NCBI RefSeq assembly: GCF_014642735.1
Contig: NZ_BMIV01000001.1
Coordinates: 186,001-250,000, forward strand
DNA from: Paracoccus acridae
GTDB taxonomy: Bacteria > Pseudomonadota > Alphaproteobacteria > Rhodobacterales > Rhodobacteraceae
Reading direction: 5' to 3'
Length of the DNA: 64,000 nucleotides
Of this stretch, positions 35,772 to 44,281 are shown one piece after another; the stretch's first letter is position 1, and each line of letters opens with the position of its first letter. The position numbers and the translations under genes were made by a program. The notes under the pieces were generated by a model, which saw only the letters and a list, made by a program, of their open reading frames with translations, did not search any database and was not told where the DNA came from.

Positions 35772-36169
35772 CGCAGGACGGGCGGGCCCATCCGGCGTTC
35801 GCGCAGGTCCTCGACCCCCATGCGCAGTCCGGCGCCGATCCGATGCGCCAGGGCCGACCAGGCCCGCGCCGGACCGGGCGGCAGGCTGCGGCGCAGGGTT
35901 TCGTCGAACAGCGCCAGCCAGATCGGGAAGTGATCGGCCCGCACGTCGCCCGCCTGCATGTGGACGCGCATCGGATTGCCGTCATAGCTGCGTTCGTAAA
36001 GGATCGCGTTGCGCCAGAAGGCGGCGATCCTGGCCTCGTGCGCGGGCCAGTCGGTCACATGGCGGGCAAAGACCGGGCCCAGGACCTCGTGCCGGCGGAC
36101 GGCGCGGTAGAAGACGGCGACGACGCGGTCGATCTGGGCGGGGGTGACGTCGAAGCGGGGCGGGATCAT
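35768..36169 (-). CDS. group III truncated hemoglobin
   Basis: A small heme protein of about 133 residues that could bind O2 or NO in the cytoplasm. [49 protein letters not shown] and the distal stretch [12 protein letters not shown] follow the group III pattern, with the proximal His expected in [14 protein letters not shown]. An ATG at 36199 would add ten residues; the inner ATG better matches the family's short N-terminus. The minus-strand frame extending further is antisense to queF. It converges on the TRIC gene with a shared CTAG. Confidence 0.85.
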   Translation of the reverse strand: MIPPRFDVTPAQIDRVVAVFYRAVRRHEVLGPVFARHVTDWPAHEARIAAFWRNAILYERSYDGNPMRVHMQAGDVRADHFPIWLALFDETLRRSLPPGPARAWSALAHRIGAGLRMGVEDLRERRMGPPVLR

Positions 36170-36286
36170 GGCGGCGGGTCCGTTGGTCAGGCCCTTCATG
36201 TGGCGTGGCGCGCGGCCTGGCGCAAGGCGCGGTTTGACCCGGCGGGCGGTGGCTGCTACCCGCGCGGCCTGCGAAAGGAAGTCCCC

Positions 36287-36748
36287 ATGACCCATTACAC
36301 CGACGCCCTGACCCAGCTTGGCGCCAGGACCGACCTGCCCGCAAGCCCCGACCGGGCCGTGCTGGAACGCGTGCCGAACCCCCAGGCGGGCGAGCTTTAC
36401 GCCGTGCGCTTCACCCAGCCGGAATTCACCAGCCTGTGCCCGATCACGGGCCAGCCGGACTTTGCGCATCTGGTGATCGACTATGTCCCCGGCGACTGGC
36501 TGGTCGAGTCGAAGTCGCTGAAGTTGTTTCTTGGCAGCTTCCGCAACCACGGCGCTTTTCACGAGGATTGCACCGTCGGCATCGGCAAGCGGCTGGCCGA
36601 GACCATCGCGCCGCAATGGCTGCGGATCGGCGGGTATTGGTATCCGCGCGGCGGGATGCCCATCGACGTCTTCTGGCAGACGGGCGCCGCGCCCGCCGGG
36701 CTGTGGCTGCCCGACCAGGGCGTGGCGGGCTATCGCGGGCGGGGCTAG
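36287..36748 (+). CDS. queF: preQ0 reductase (NADPH-dependent 7-cyano-7-deazaguanine reductase)
   Basis: This 153-residue T-fold enzyme reduces preQ0 to preQ1 in queuosine synthesis. The catalytic cysteine lies in [14 protein letters not shown]; the substrate-binding Glu is in [22 protein letters not shown]. The short unimodular form is normal for alphaproteobacteria. The ATG at 36287 follows AAGGA; the long upstream frame is noise. The stop codon shares CTAG with the convergent membrane-protein gene. Confidence 0.94.
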   Translation: MTHYTDALTQLGARTDLPASPDRAVLERVPNPQAGELYAVRFTQPEFTSLCPITGQPDFAHLVIDYVPGDWLVESKSLKLFLGSFRNHGAFHEDCTVGIGKRLAETIAPQWLRIGGYWYPRGGMPIDVFWQTGAAPAGLWLPDQGVAGYRGRG

Positions 36749-37569
36749 CGCAGGTTCCGCCAGATCATCAGCAGGGCGTCCGACAGATCGCCCGCGCGTG
36801 CCAGCAGGTGTTCGCGTTCAAGGCCGGGCCCGGCCTGGGCGCGGTCCAACCGGTCCAGCAGGCGCAGGATGCGGCGGCGATGGGTGCCGGTCGCGACCTG
36901 AAGCGGATCGGCGATCAGTCCCGCGAAGGTCGTGACCAGCGATCCGAGCACCGCCAGCGCCAGGCCCGTCAGGATCACCTCCCATGGCGAAAGCTCGACC
37001 GGGAAGGCCCAGTACCAGGCCCGGCCCAGCCGCTCGCCCAGCAGGAAGTCGCCGACGGCGGTGGAATGGGCGCGCATCTCGGCCAGCGGGCCTGCCAGCG
37101 AGATCACGCCGGGCGTGGCGCGGTTGAACAGAAGCCAGCCCGAGGCCAGCACGATGACCGAGGTCGTGATCTCGGACACGGCATTGCGGGTCTCGGCCAG
37201 GGCGGCCGCCGCCTGGCGGGTGATGGCGGGCGGGGCGGCGGGGCCGATGCCCTGCGCGTCCAGATCGGCCACCAGGCCTTCCAGGTCGGCCTGGATCACC
37301 CGCCCCATGTCCGATGGCAGAAAGACCCGCCGCGTTGACAGCCAGGCCCCCGCGCGCCGCAGTCCCAGCCGGGGCAGCGCCCAGCCCCCCAGCCGGGTCA
37401 GCAGGAAGACCGGCGACAGCATCACGTTGACCGGCGCGCGCAGCAGATCCCAGCCGAGCGCCGCGCGGTGCAGCCGCAGCGTGCCCCGCGGCCCGTATCG
37501 GGCGCGGACAAAGCGCGACACGGCGGCGCGGCGGCGGGCCATGGCATCGTCGGTCAGGGTTGCGGGCAA
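36745..37569 (-). CDS. membrane protein, unknown function (DUF6635-like)
   Basis: A 274-residue protein with a basic N-terminus ([21 protein letters not shown]) and at least two clear hydrophobic segments: [18 protein letters not shown] near residue 140 and [24 protein letters not shown] near residue 205. An Arg-rich C-terminal region follows. From memory it resembles DUF6635 proteins of Rhodobacteraceae. Start choice is uncertain: TTG at 37569 or ATG at 37542. The TTG overlaps the candidate -35 box of the divergent ileS promoter. Confidence 0.65.
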   Translation of the reverse strand: MPATLTDDAMARRRAAVSRFVRARYGPRGTLRLHRAALGWDLLRAPVNVMLSPVFLLTRLGGWALPRLGLRRAGAWLSTRRVFLPSDMGRVIQADLEGLVADLDAQGIGPAAPPAITRQAAAALAETRNAVSEITTSVIVLASGWLLFNRATPGVISLAGPLAEMRAHSTAVGDFLLGERLGRAWYWAFPVELSPWEVILTGLALAVLGSLVTTFAGLIADPLQVATGTHRRRILRLLDRLDRAQAGPGLEREHLLARAGDLSDALLMIWRNLR

Positions 37570-37588
37570 GCGGGCGGCTTTCTATAGA
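37560..37588 (+). promoter_or_regulatory. candidate sigma70-type promoter of ileS
   Basis: TTGCGG (37560-37565) and TATAGA (37583-37588) are separated by 17 bp. Transcription would start near 37595, giving a leader of about 98 nt. Confidence 0.5.
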
Positions 37589-37594
37589 GGTCGG

Positions 37595-37692
37595 CATGGA
37601 ATTTCTGGCGTTCGGACCCCGAATTAGCAACCCGGTGGCGTGAGGTTTCGCGCCGCCGGGTCGCCGCATGTCCGAACCCCCCGACCGATCTC
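37595..37692 (+). ncRNA. structured 5' leader of ileS (nested hairpins)
   Basis: An outer 8-bp stem pairs GTTCGGAC (37610-37617) with GTCCGAAC (37670-37677). Inside it, an 11-bp stem with one G-U pair joins ACCCGGTGGCG (37630-37640) to CGCCGCCGGGT (37651-37661) around a 10-nt loop. No T-box sequence or U-run is visible. It could be a cis-regulatory element of an uncatalogued type, or simply a stabilising leader. Confidence 0.45.
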
Positions 37693-40600
37693 ATGCCCTC
37701 GAAGGATGCCCCGATGGCCGCCGATACCACCGCCGACACCGTTTCCACGACCGACGCCCCCGATTACCGCGACAGCGTGTTCCTGCCGCAGACGGATTTT
37801 CCCATGCGCGCGGGCCTGCCGCAGCGAGAGCCCGAATGGCTGGCCCGCTGGGAGAGCATCGGCATCTATGACCGGCTGCGCGAACGCGCCGCCAATCAGG
37901 AGGGGGGCCGCACGCCCTTCATCCTGCACGACGGCCCCCCCTATGCGAACGGGCACCTGCATATCGGCCACGCGCTGAACAAGACCATCAAGGACATCAT
38001 CGTGCGCAGCCACCAGATGATGGGCCGCGACGCGCGATACGTGCCCGGCTGGGATTGCCACGGGTTGCCGATCGAATGGAAGATCGAGGAGAAATACCGC
38101 GCCGAGGGCCGCGACAAGGACGCCGTGGACGTGGTCGAGTTCCGCCAGGAATGCCGCCGCTTCGCCGATGAATGGATCGACATCCAGCGGCAGGAATTCA
38201 AGCGCCTGGGCATCACCGGCAAGTGGGACGATCCCTATCTGACGATGGATTTCCACGCCGAGGCGGTGATTGCGGCCGAGTTCATGAAGCTGGTGATGAA
38301 CGGCGCGCTGTATCAGGGGTCCAAGCCCGTGATGTGGTCGCCGGTGGAGAAGACCGCGCTTGCCGAGGCCGAGGTCGAATACAAGGACCACACCAGCCAT
38401 ACGATCTGGGTGCGGTTCAAGATCGTTGAGGTCAATGACGCCGAGTATTCTCGAGGTGAGATGACTCAGGCCGAAATGGCTGACGCACTACAGGCAAGAA
38501 ATCATGAGCTTCGCGGGGCGTCGGTGGTTATCTGGACGACCACTCCGTGGACTATTCCACAGAACCGTGCAGTGGCATTCGGGCCTATGCTGACGTACGG
38601 GCTATATAAGATCATCAAAGTTGGTGAGGGCTCGCAGGCTGCCGAAGGTGAACTCGTCATCTTGGCAGACAAGCTTGCTGCGGATGTTATGCAGGCAGGC
38701 AAGGTAGAGGAATATACTAAAGTTCGTGGCCTTGAGGCTGATACTCTAGCCACAATAACTCTTGCCCACCCCCTGCGCGGCGTCGAGGGCGGCAATGGCG
38801 AATGGGACTATGACGTGCCCCTGCTGCCGGGCGATCACGTCACCGACGACGCGGGCACGGGCTTTGTCCATACCGCGCCAAGCCATGGCGACGACGACTA
38901 TCAGATGGGCCTGCGCTTCAGGCTGCCCATGACCTATAACGTCGAACCGGATGGCAGCTATCGCGCCGACCTGCCGCTGTTCGGCGGGCAGGCGATCATC
39001 GACGCGGACGGCAAGGACGGCCCGGCCAATGTCAGCGTCATCAAGCAGCTGGCCTATGCCGGCGCGCTGCTGGCCAAAGGCAAGATCAAGCATTCCTATC
39101 CGCACAGCTGGCGATCCAAGGCGCCGCTGATCTATCGCAACACGCCGCAATGGTTCGCGGCCATCGACAAGCCGCTGACCGACGGCATGAACGAATACGG
39201 CCAGACGATCCGCACCCGCGCGCTGACCTCGATCGACAAGCTGGTGAAATGGTGGCCGCAGACCGGGCGCAACCGGATCCATTCCATGGTGGAGAACCGC
39301 CCCGACTGGGTGCTGTCGCGCCAGCGGGCCTGGGGCGTGCCGCTGACCTGCTTCGTGCGTCGCGGTGCCAAGCCCACCGACGACGACTTCCTGCTGCGCG
39401 ATGCCCGCGTGAACGACCGCATCATCGCGGCCTTCGAGGCCGAGGGCGCGGATGTCTGGTACCGCGACGGCTTCAAGGCCCGGGTTCTGGACGGCATCGT
39501 GAACCCAGACGATTACGACCAGGTCATGGACGTGCTGGACGTGTGGTTCGATAGCGGCTCGACCCATGCCTTCGTGCTGCGCGACCGGGCGGATGGCGCG
39601 CCCGACGGCGTCGCCGACGTGTACCTGGAAGGCACCGACCAGCATCGCGGCTGGTTCCAGTCCTCGCTGTTGCAGGGCTGCGCGACCAGGGGCCGCGCGC
39701 CCTATCGCAATGTGGTCACCCATGGCTTCACCCTGGACGAGAAGGGCATGAAGATGTCCAAGTCGCTGGGCAATACCATCGTTCCCGCCAAGGTGATCGA
39801 GCAATACGGCGCCGACATCCTGCGGCTGTGGGTGGCGCAGGCGGATTACACCGCCGACCAGCGGATCGGGCCGGAGATCCTGAAGGGCACCGCCGACAGC
39901 TATCGTCGGCTGCGCAACACGCTGCGCTTCCTGCTGGGCGCGCTGGACGGGTTCACGGATGCCGAAAGGATCGCGCCCGACCAGATGCCGGAACTGGAAC
40001 AATGGGTGCTGCACCGGCTGGCGCAACTGGATCATGCGGTCCGCAAGGGCTATGACCAGTTCGACTTCCAGGGCGTGTTCCAGACGCTGTTCCAGTTCTG
40101 CACCGTGGATTTGTCGGCCTTCTATTTCGACATCCGCAAGGATTCGCTTTACTGCGACGCCGCGACGGACCCGCGCCGCCGGGCCGCGCGGACGGTGCTG
40201 GACATCCTGTTCCATCGGCTTGTGACCTGGCTGGCCCCGATCCTGCCCTTCACGACCGAGGATGTGTGGCTGTCGCGCTTCCCGTCTGATGACGACAGCG
40301 TGCATCTGCACGATTTCCCCGACACCCCCGCCGACTGGCTGAACGAGCCGCTGGCGGTCAAGTGGGACCATGTGCGCCGCGCCCGTCGCGTGGTGACGGC
40401 CGCGCTGGAGGTCAGGCGGTCCGACAAGACCATCGGCGCCAGCTTGGAGGCCGCGCCGGTTGTCCATGTCGAGGACGCCGACATGCTGGCCGCGCTGAAA
40501 TCGGTGGATTTCGCGGATGTCTGCATCACCTCGGACCTGTCGCTGACCGCCGACCCGGCCCCGGCCGAGGCCTTCCGCATGGCGGAAACCCCCGGCATCG

Positions 40601-40719
40601 GCGTGGTCTTCGAACTGGCGGAAGGGGAAAAATGCCAGCGGTGCTGGAAGATCCTGCCCGATGTCGGCACGCACAAGCATCCGGGTGTCTGCGCCCGCTG
40701 CGAGGACGTTTTGGCCTGA
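37693..40719 (+). CDS. ileS: isoleucyl-tRNA synthetase
   Basis: This 1008-residue class I synthetase charges tRNA-Ile. The HIGH motif is NGHLHIGHALNK (residues 88-93) and KMSKS is at 687-691. The CP1 editing domain has the threonine-rich VVIWTTTPWTIPQNRA. The C-terminal zinc finger has CQRCW and CARCED. Residues about 244-357 are encoded by a block of DNA (about 38424-38765) with much lower GC and many AT-ending codons, while the flanks have the usual composition. The frame is intact throughout, so the protein should be functional. ATG at 37693 was chosen; the next in-frame ATG is seven codons later. Confidence 0.97.
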   Translation: MPSKDAPMAADTTADTVSTTDAPDYRDSVFLPQTDFPMRAGLPQREPEWLARWESIGIYDRLRERAANQEGGRTPFILHDGPPYANGHLHIGHALNKTIKDIIVRSHQMMGRDARYVPGWDCHGLPIEWKIEEKYRAEGRDKDAVDVVEFRQECRRFADEWIDIQRQEFKRLGITGKWDDPYLTMDFHAEAVIAAEFMKLVMNGALYQGSKPVMWSPVEKTALAEAEVEYKDHTSHTIWVRFKIVEVNDAEYSRGEMTQAEMADALQARNHELRGASVVIWTTTPWTIPQNRAVAFGPMLTYGLYKIIKVGEGSQAAEGELVILADKLAADVMQAGKVEEYTKVRGLEADTLATITLAHPLRGVEGGNGEWDYDVPLLPGDHVTDDAGTGFVHTAPSHGDDDYQMGLRFRLPMTYNVEPDGSYRADLPLFGGQAIIDADGKDGPANVSVIKQLAYAGALLAKGKIKHSYPHSWRSKAPLIYRNTPQWFAAIDKPLTDGMNEYGQTIRTRALTSIDKLVKWWPQTGRNRIHSMVENRPDWVLSRQRAWGVPLTCFVRRGAKPTDDDFLLRDARVNDRIIAAFEAEGADVWYRDGFKARVLDGIVNPDDYDQVMDVLDVWFDSGSTHAFVLRDRADGAPDGVADVYLEGTDQHRGWFQSSLLQGCATRGRAPYRNVVTHGFTLDEKGMKMSKSLGNTIVPAKVIEQYGADILRLWVAQADYTADQRIGPEILKGTADSYRRLRNTLRFLLGALDGFTDAERIAPDQMPELEQWVLHRLAQLDHAVRKGYDQFDFQGVFQTLFQFCTVDLSAFYFDIRKDSLYCDAATDPRRRAARTVLDILFHRLVTWLAPILPFTTEDVWLSRFPSDDDSVHLHDFPDTPADWLNEPLAVKWDHVRRARRVVTAALEVRRSDKTIGASLEAAPVVHVEDADMLAALKSVDFADVCITSDLSLTADPAPAEAFRMAETPGIGVVFELAEGEKCQRCWKILPDVGTHKHPGVCARCEDVLA

Positions 40720-40732
40720 AGCCATCGACCAT

Positions 40733-40759
40733 GCCTCGCCCGCTTGACGCGGGCGAGGC
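40733..40759 (+). other. 11-bp perfect hairpin after ileS
   Basis: GCCTCGCCCGC (40733-40743) pairs with GCGGGCGAGGC (40749-40759) around TTGAC. It starts 14 bases after the ileS stop and has no T-run, so it could be a Rho-linked or processing structure. Confidence 0.5.
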
Positions 40760-40800
40760 CCCGGCCCATCCTGCACGATGTGCAAACCGACCGGCAGGAC

Positions 40801-41841
40801 ATGATGCAAAGCCCCGACCCCGCCCGCTATGACCGGATGCAATACCGCCGCTGCGGCCAGTCAGGGATGCTGCTGCCGGCGATCAGCCTGGGGCTGTGGC
40901 ACAATTTCGGCCATGACACCCCGCATGATACCAAGCGCGACATCTGCCGCACCGCCTTCGACCTGGGGATCACGCATTTCGACTTGGCCAACAACTATGG
41001 CCCGCCCCCCGGCAGCGCCGAGGAGGCTTTCGGAGAGATCCTGCGGACCGATTTCGCGGGCCACCGGGACGAGATGGTCATCAGCAGCAAGGCCGGTTGG
41101 CGCATGTGGCCCGGTCCCTATGGAGAATTCGGCAGCCGCAAATACCTGATCGCGTCCTGCGACCAGTCCTTGAAGCGGATGGGCCTCGACTATGTCGATA
41201 TCTTCTATTCGCACCGCTTCGACCCCGACACGCCCCTGCAGGAAACCATGTGCGCGCTGGACCACATCGTGCGGTCGGGCCGGGCGCTGTATGTCGGCAT
41301 CAGCAGCTATAACAGCGCGCGCACGCGGGAAGCCGCGGAAATCCTGCGCGACCTGGGCACGCCCTGCCTAATCCACCAGCCCTCCTACAACATGCTGAAC
41401 CGCTGGATCGAACGCGACGCGCTTCTGGACACGCTGGAGCATGAAGGCATGGGCAGCATCGTCTTCACGCCCCTGGCGCAGGGGATGCTGACCGGCAAAT
41501 ACCTGAAGGGCATTCCCGCCGACAGCCGCGCGGCACAAGGCAAGTCGCTGGCGCCGGACTGGCTGACCGATGACCTGGTCCGGCGGCTGAACGGGCTGAA
41601 CGACCTGGCGGCGGAACGCGGACAAACGCTGGCGCAGATGGCCGTGGCCTGGACCCTGCGCGACAGCCGCGTGACCAGTGCGCTGATCGGGGCGTCGCGC
41701 GCGTCTCAGGTCGCGGATTGCGTGGGCGCATTGGACCGGCTGGATTTCACCGCCGAGGAACTGGCCCGCATCGACGACCTGTCGGTGGGCGGCGACGTGA
41801 ACATCTGGCGCGGCTCGACCGAGGACGCGGGCGAGGGGTGA
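40801..41841 (+). CDS. aldo/keto reductase, L-glyceraldehyde 3-phosphate reductase-like (YghZ/GpR)
   Basis: A 346-residue NADPH-dependent reductase. The sequence is strikingly similar to E. coli YghZ: LPAISLGLWHNFGHDTPHD, FDLGITHFDLANNYGPPPGSAEE with the catalytic Asp/Tyr, ISSKAGWRMWPGPYG with the catalytic Lys, DIFYSHRFDPDTPLQET, and GALIGASRASQV-like cofactor binding at the end. YghZ detoxifies L-glyceraldehyde 3-phosphate and methylglyoxal. The ATG at 40801 follows AGGAC; an earlier TTG lies within a hairpin loop and is rejected. Confidence 0.92.
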   Translation: MMQSPDPARYDRMQYRRCGQSGMLLPAISLGLWHNFGHDTPHDTKRDICRTAFDLGITHFDLANNYGPPPGSAEEAFGEILRTDFAGHRDEMVISSKAGWRMWPGPYGEFGSRKYLIASCDQSLKRMGLDYVDIFYSHRFDPDTPLQETMCALDHIVRSGRALYVGISSYNSARTREAAEILRDLGTPCLIHQPSYNMLNRWIERDALLDTLEHEGMGSIVFTPLAQGMLTGKYLKGIPADSRAAQGKSLAPDWLTDDLVRRLNGLNDLAAERGQTLAQMAVAWTLRDSRVTSALIGASRASQVADCVGALDRLDFTAEELARIDDLSVGGDVNIWRGSTEDAGEG

Positions 41842-41895
41842 CAGACAGCGCGCCCCGACCGTGCTAGGCTGGGATCGGTCAGCAAGGGGATCGCC

Positions 41896-42309
41896 ATGCC
41901 CGTGGTCAGCGTCAGCCTGATGAACCTGCCGGGGACCGAGGCCGCCGTGGGCTGGGCGGGCAGCCATTGCATCATCGCCGACCGGCCCGAGGGTCGCGCG
42001 GGCGGCATGGGCCTGGGCTTCAACGGCGCGCAACTGCTGGCCTTGGCGATCGGGGGCTGCTTCTGCAACGACCTGCGCTATATCGCGCACAGACGAGGGG
42101 TGGGGATCGCCTCGGTCGCGGTCAAGGTGCATCTGACGCTGGAGGGCGATCCCCCGATCGCCACGGCGGCCGAGATGGTGGTGAACTGCACCATGGAGGA
42201 TGGATCGGACCCGCAATCGCTGATCGACGAGGCGAGGGACAGTTCGATGGTCGGCTGTTCGCTTCCCCGTGGCATACCCGTTTCGGTATCGACGGGGCAG
42301 GGCGGCTAG
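41896..42309 (+). CDS. OsmC family protein
   Basis: A 137-residue OsmC/Ohr-fold protein. Two cysteines are placed as in peroxide reductases of the family: one in ALAIGGCFCNDLRYIA on the long helix and one in SSMVGCSLPRGIPV. The first is a CFC pair. OsmC proteins reduce organic hydroperoxides, though not all members do. The preceding region has a GGGGATC stretch before the ATG. The stop shares CTAG with the convergent gene. Confidence 0.8.
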   Translation: MPVVSVSLMNLPGTEAAVGWAGSHCIIADRPEGRAGGMGLGFNGAQLLALAIGGCFCNDLRYIAHRRGVGIASVAVKVHLTLEGDPPIATAAEMVVNCTMEDGSDPQSLIDEARDSSMVGCSLPRGIPVSVSTGQGG

Positions 42310-43298
42310 TCCCACCACCAGCCGTTCTTCTTCAGCGCCTGCCGGATCGGTTTTTCCCTGGGCGGCAGCCCGCCTGCGAACAGGGGCCGGACCTTGTCGC
42401 GCCCCTTGCCCTGATAGATCAGCTTTTTTGCCGGTTCCCAGTCCTTCAGCCGCCGCTTGATGCGGTTGGGGGTTACCGCGGCCTCAAGCACGTCCAGCAC
42501 CCTGTCGGATTCGCGCGCATAGAGCAGCGGCAGCTTGCGGTAATGACAGGTGACATCGCCATCCAGGCCCGCCAGTTCTGGACCGGGTCGCCCGCCGCCA
42601 AGGCTGTGGATCACCAGCGGCAGGATCACCTGGTCCAGCCAGGGATCGAGGCTCTGGCAGGCCAGTTCCTCGGGCGGGTCGCGCCGCACCGACAAGGCCC
42701 AGTCAAGGAAGCGTTTGCCGAAGACGGCCGGGTCGGGACCGAAGAACCAGCCCGCGTTGAAATACAGGTATCGTTCCCAATGCTCGTCCGGCTGCGACAG
42801 GTCCAGCGAGGACGGGAAATCCAAGCCGAAGCGGTCGTAAAGCGATTTCCAGATGGCCCCATGGCCCGGCCCGTAAAGCGGCGGTTCGGGCCATGTGCCT
42901 TCGCGCCGCATCGACGCCGCGGGGGGGCCGTTGAAGGGCACCCGGTCCAGCGGACCCGTCACCAGCGTGTCGGTGTCGAAGAAGGCGAAGGGTTCCCCGG
43001 CAGGCAGGACCGACAGCGCCTCGATCTTGTTGCCATAGGGATAGGCCGCGCCGAAATGACGGGCGGTGAAGGGCAGGGTCTCGGCACCCAGGCTTTCCAG
43101 GATGGTGCGCGTGTCATCGCCCATCAGCGTGTCGTGACCGGCCCAGGCGCCTTCGGGACGCGGTTCGGCCACGATCAGGCGGCCGGTGAAGCCGGGGGCG
43201 GCATGGCGCAGGCTGGCGGCAAAGATGATCGCCTCGAACTCCAGCCGACCGGCCTGGGCGACGATCAGCACGTTCGGGGGCAACGTGTCCGGCCCCAT
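42306..43298 (-). CDS. glycosyltransferase-like (GT-A fold) protein, unknown function
   Basis: A 330-residue soluble protein. NVLIVAQAGRLEFEAIIFAAS at the start and PFAFFDTDTLVTGPLDRVPF near residue 110, with a DTD resembling the metal-binding DXD motif, suggest a nucleotide-sugar transferase fold. YLYFNAGWFFGPDPAVFGKRF near residue 190 also fits such enzymes. I cannot name a substrate. The ATG at 43298 overlaps the stop of the upstream arsC-like gene by four bases (ATGA), so the two are coupled. It converges on the OsmC gene with a shared CTAG. Confidence 0.6.
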   Translation of the reverse strand: MGPDTLPPNVLIVAQAGRLEFEAIIFAASLRHAAPGFTGRLIVAEPRPEGAWAGHDTLMGDDTRTILESLGAETLPFTARHFGAAYPYGNKIEALSVLPAGEPFAFFDTDTLVTGPLDRVPFNGPPAASMRREGTWPEPPLYGPGHGAIWKSLYDRFGLDFPSSLDLSQPDEHWERYLYFNAGWFFGPDPAVFGKRFLDWALSVRRDPPEELACQSLDPWLDQVILPLVIHSLGGGRPGPELAGLDGDVTCHYRKLPLLYARESDRVLDVLEAAVTPNRIKRRLKDWEPAKKLIYQGKGRDKVRPLFAGGLPPREKPIRQALKKNGWWWD

Positions 43299-43654
43299 CA
43301 CTCTGCCAGCAGGTCGAAGATGGCCTCCTTGGGCCGGCACAGGCGCGCGCCCTGGGGGCCGAAAACCACCGGACGTTCGATCAGCGCCGGGTGTTGGGCC
43401 ATGGCCGCGATCAGCGCATCGTCGGACAGCGCCGGATCGCCCAGGCCCAAGTCGTCATGGGGCGTGTTCCTGCGCCGCAACAGGGCACGCGGCGCGATCC
43501 CCAGCCGATCCAGCGCGTCGCGCAATTCGCTGGCCGAAGGGGGCCGGGCCAGATAATCGCGCACCTCCAGATCCACGCCGGCATCCTGGAGGGCCTGCAG
43601 GACGAAGCGCGAGGTCGAGCATTTCGGATTATGCCAGATGGTATAGTCAGCCAT
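43298..43654 (-). CDS. arsC: arsenate reductase (ArsC/glutaredoxin-dependent) family protein
   Basis: This 118-residue thioredoxin-fold protein has the catalytic cysteine in TIWHNPKCSTSRFVLQAL, close to the N-terminus. RDYLARPPSASELRDALDRLG and LIERPVVFGPQGARLCRP with the conserved Arg also match ArsC. No arsenic efflux genes are nearby, so it may reduce another substrate or act as a YffB-like relative. The ATG at 43654 was chosen; upstream residues do not match. It lies 10 bp downstream of the asnC-type gene and may be co-transcribed with it. Confidence 0.82.
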   Translation of the reverse strand: MADYTIWHNPKCSTSRFVLQALQDAGVDLEVRDYLARPPSASELRDALDRLGIAPRALLRRRNTPHDDLGLGDPALSDDALIAAMAQHPALIERPVVFGPQGARLCRPKEAIFDLLAE

Positions 43655-43664
43655 GATCGCAACC

Positions 43665-44180
43665 CTAGCGTGTGCCGTCGGGGATGGGAAGCGCACTGGT
43701 CGCCTTGATCTCCTCCATCGACAGAAGGGCGGTGACGTTGTGGATCTTCACCTCGCCGATCAGCGACTGGTAGAAGCGGTCATAGGCGCGCGCGTTCCGA
43801 ACCTGCACCTTGAGGATATAGTCGATGTCGCCCGCCAGGCGGTGCGCCTCGATCACCTCGGGGCGTTCGCGAAGCGCCTTGAGGAAGCGCGCGGCCCAGG
43901 TCTTGTCGTGTTCGCTGGTGCGGATCAGCACGAAGAAACAGGCTTCCAGCCCAAGCGCCTCGGGGTCCAGAATCGCCACCTGGCGGCGGATCACGCCGGC
44001 CTCTCGCAGCTTGCGGATGCGGTTCCAGACGGGGGTCTTGGACGCGCCCACCCGGTCGGCGATCTGGTCCAGCGACAGGCTCGCGTCCTCCTGCAACAGG
44101 GACAGGATTTTGCGATCCACCTCGTCCAGGCGGAAATTGGTTTTCGGGGAAGCCGAAATCTGTGGAAGCTGTTCCGTCAT
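43665..44180 (-). CDS. Lrp/AsnC family transcriptional regulator
   Basis: A 171-residue regulator. The N-terminal helix-turn-helix is at about 20-65 (DRKILSLLQEDASLSLDQIADRVGASKTPVWNRIRKL), and the C-terminal RAM domain follows (EACFFVLIRTSEHDKTWAARFL, GDIDYILKVQV). It is divergent from the sulfate assimilation operon, with 101 bp between, in an arrangement common in Rhodobacteraceae. Control of that operon is likely but inferred. A 5-5-5 inverted repeat in the shared region is a possible operator. Confidence 0.87.
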   Translation of the reverse strand: MTEQLPQISASPKTNFRLDEVDRKILSLLQEDASLSLDQIADRVGASKTPVWNRIRKLREAGVIRRQVAILDPEALGLEACFFVLIRTSEHDKTWAARFLKALRERPEVIEAHRLAGDIDYILKVQVRNARAYDRFYQSLIGEVKIHNVTALLSMEEIKATSALPIPDGTR

Positions 44181-44249
44181 GTCCGACCATAAGGGCTGAA
44201 TGTCCTTATTTTCCCGACCCTATCGTAAAGATCCAGAACAAAATTCTAT

Positions 44250-44264
44250 ATTGGATAGACCAAT
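44250..44264 (+). promoter_or_regulatory. inverted repeat ATTGG-N5-CCAAT in the asnC/cys divergent promoter
   Basis: ATTGG (44250-44254) and CCAAT (44260-44264) are perfect inverted half-sites 18 bp upstream of the DUF2849 start, next to an AT-rich -10-like TCTATATT. The position suits an operator for the divergent AsnC-type regulator. Confidence 0.45.
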
Positions 44265-44281
44265 CCGAAAGGGTCCGTATC

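Noticed and set aside
37560..37692. T-box leader for ileS
   Set aside because: No T-box consensus, no specifier loop and no terminator; T-boxes are also not expected in alphaproteobacteria.
40744..40800. N-terminal extension of the aldo/keto reductase from a TTG
   Set aside because: The TTG lies in the loop of the hairpin after ileS and the added residues do not match the family; ATG at 40801 fits.
38746..40842. 698-codon open frame antisense to ileS
   Set aside because: Shadow of ileS codon bias. Notably it ends where the low-GC patch begins, which is explained by the composition change.
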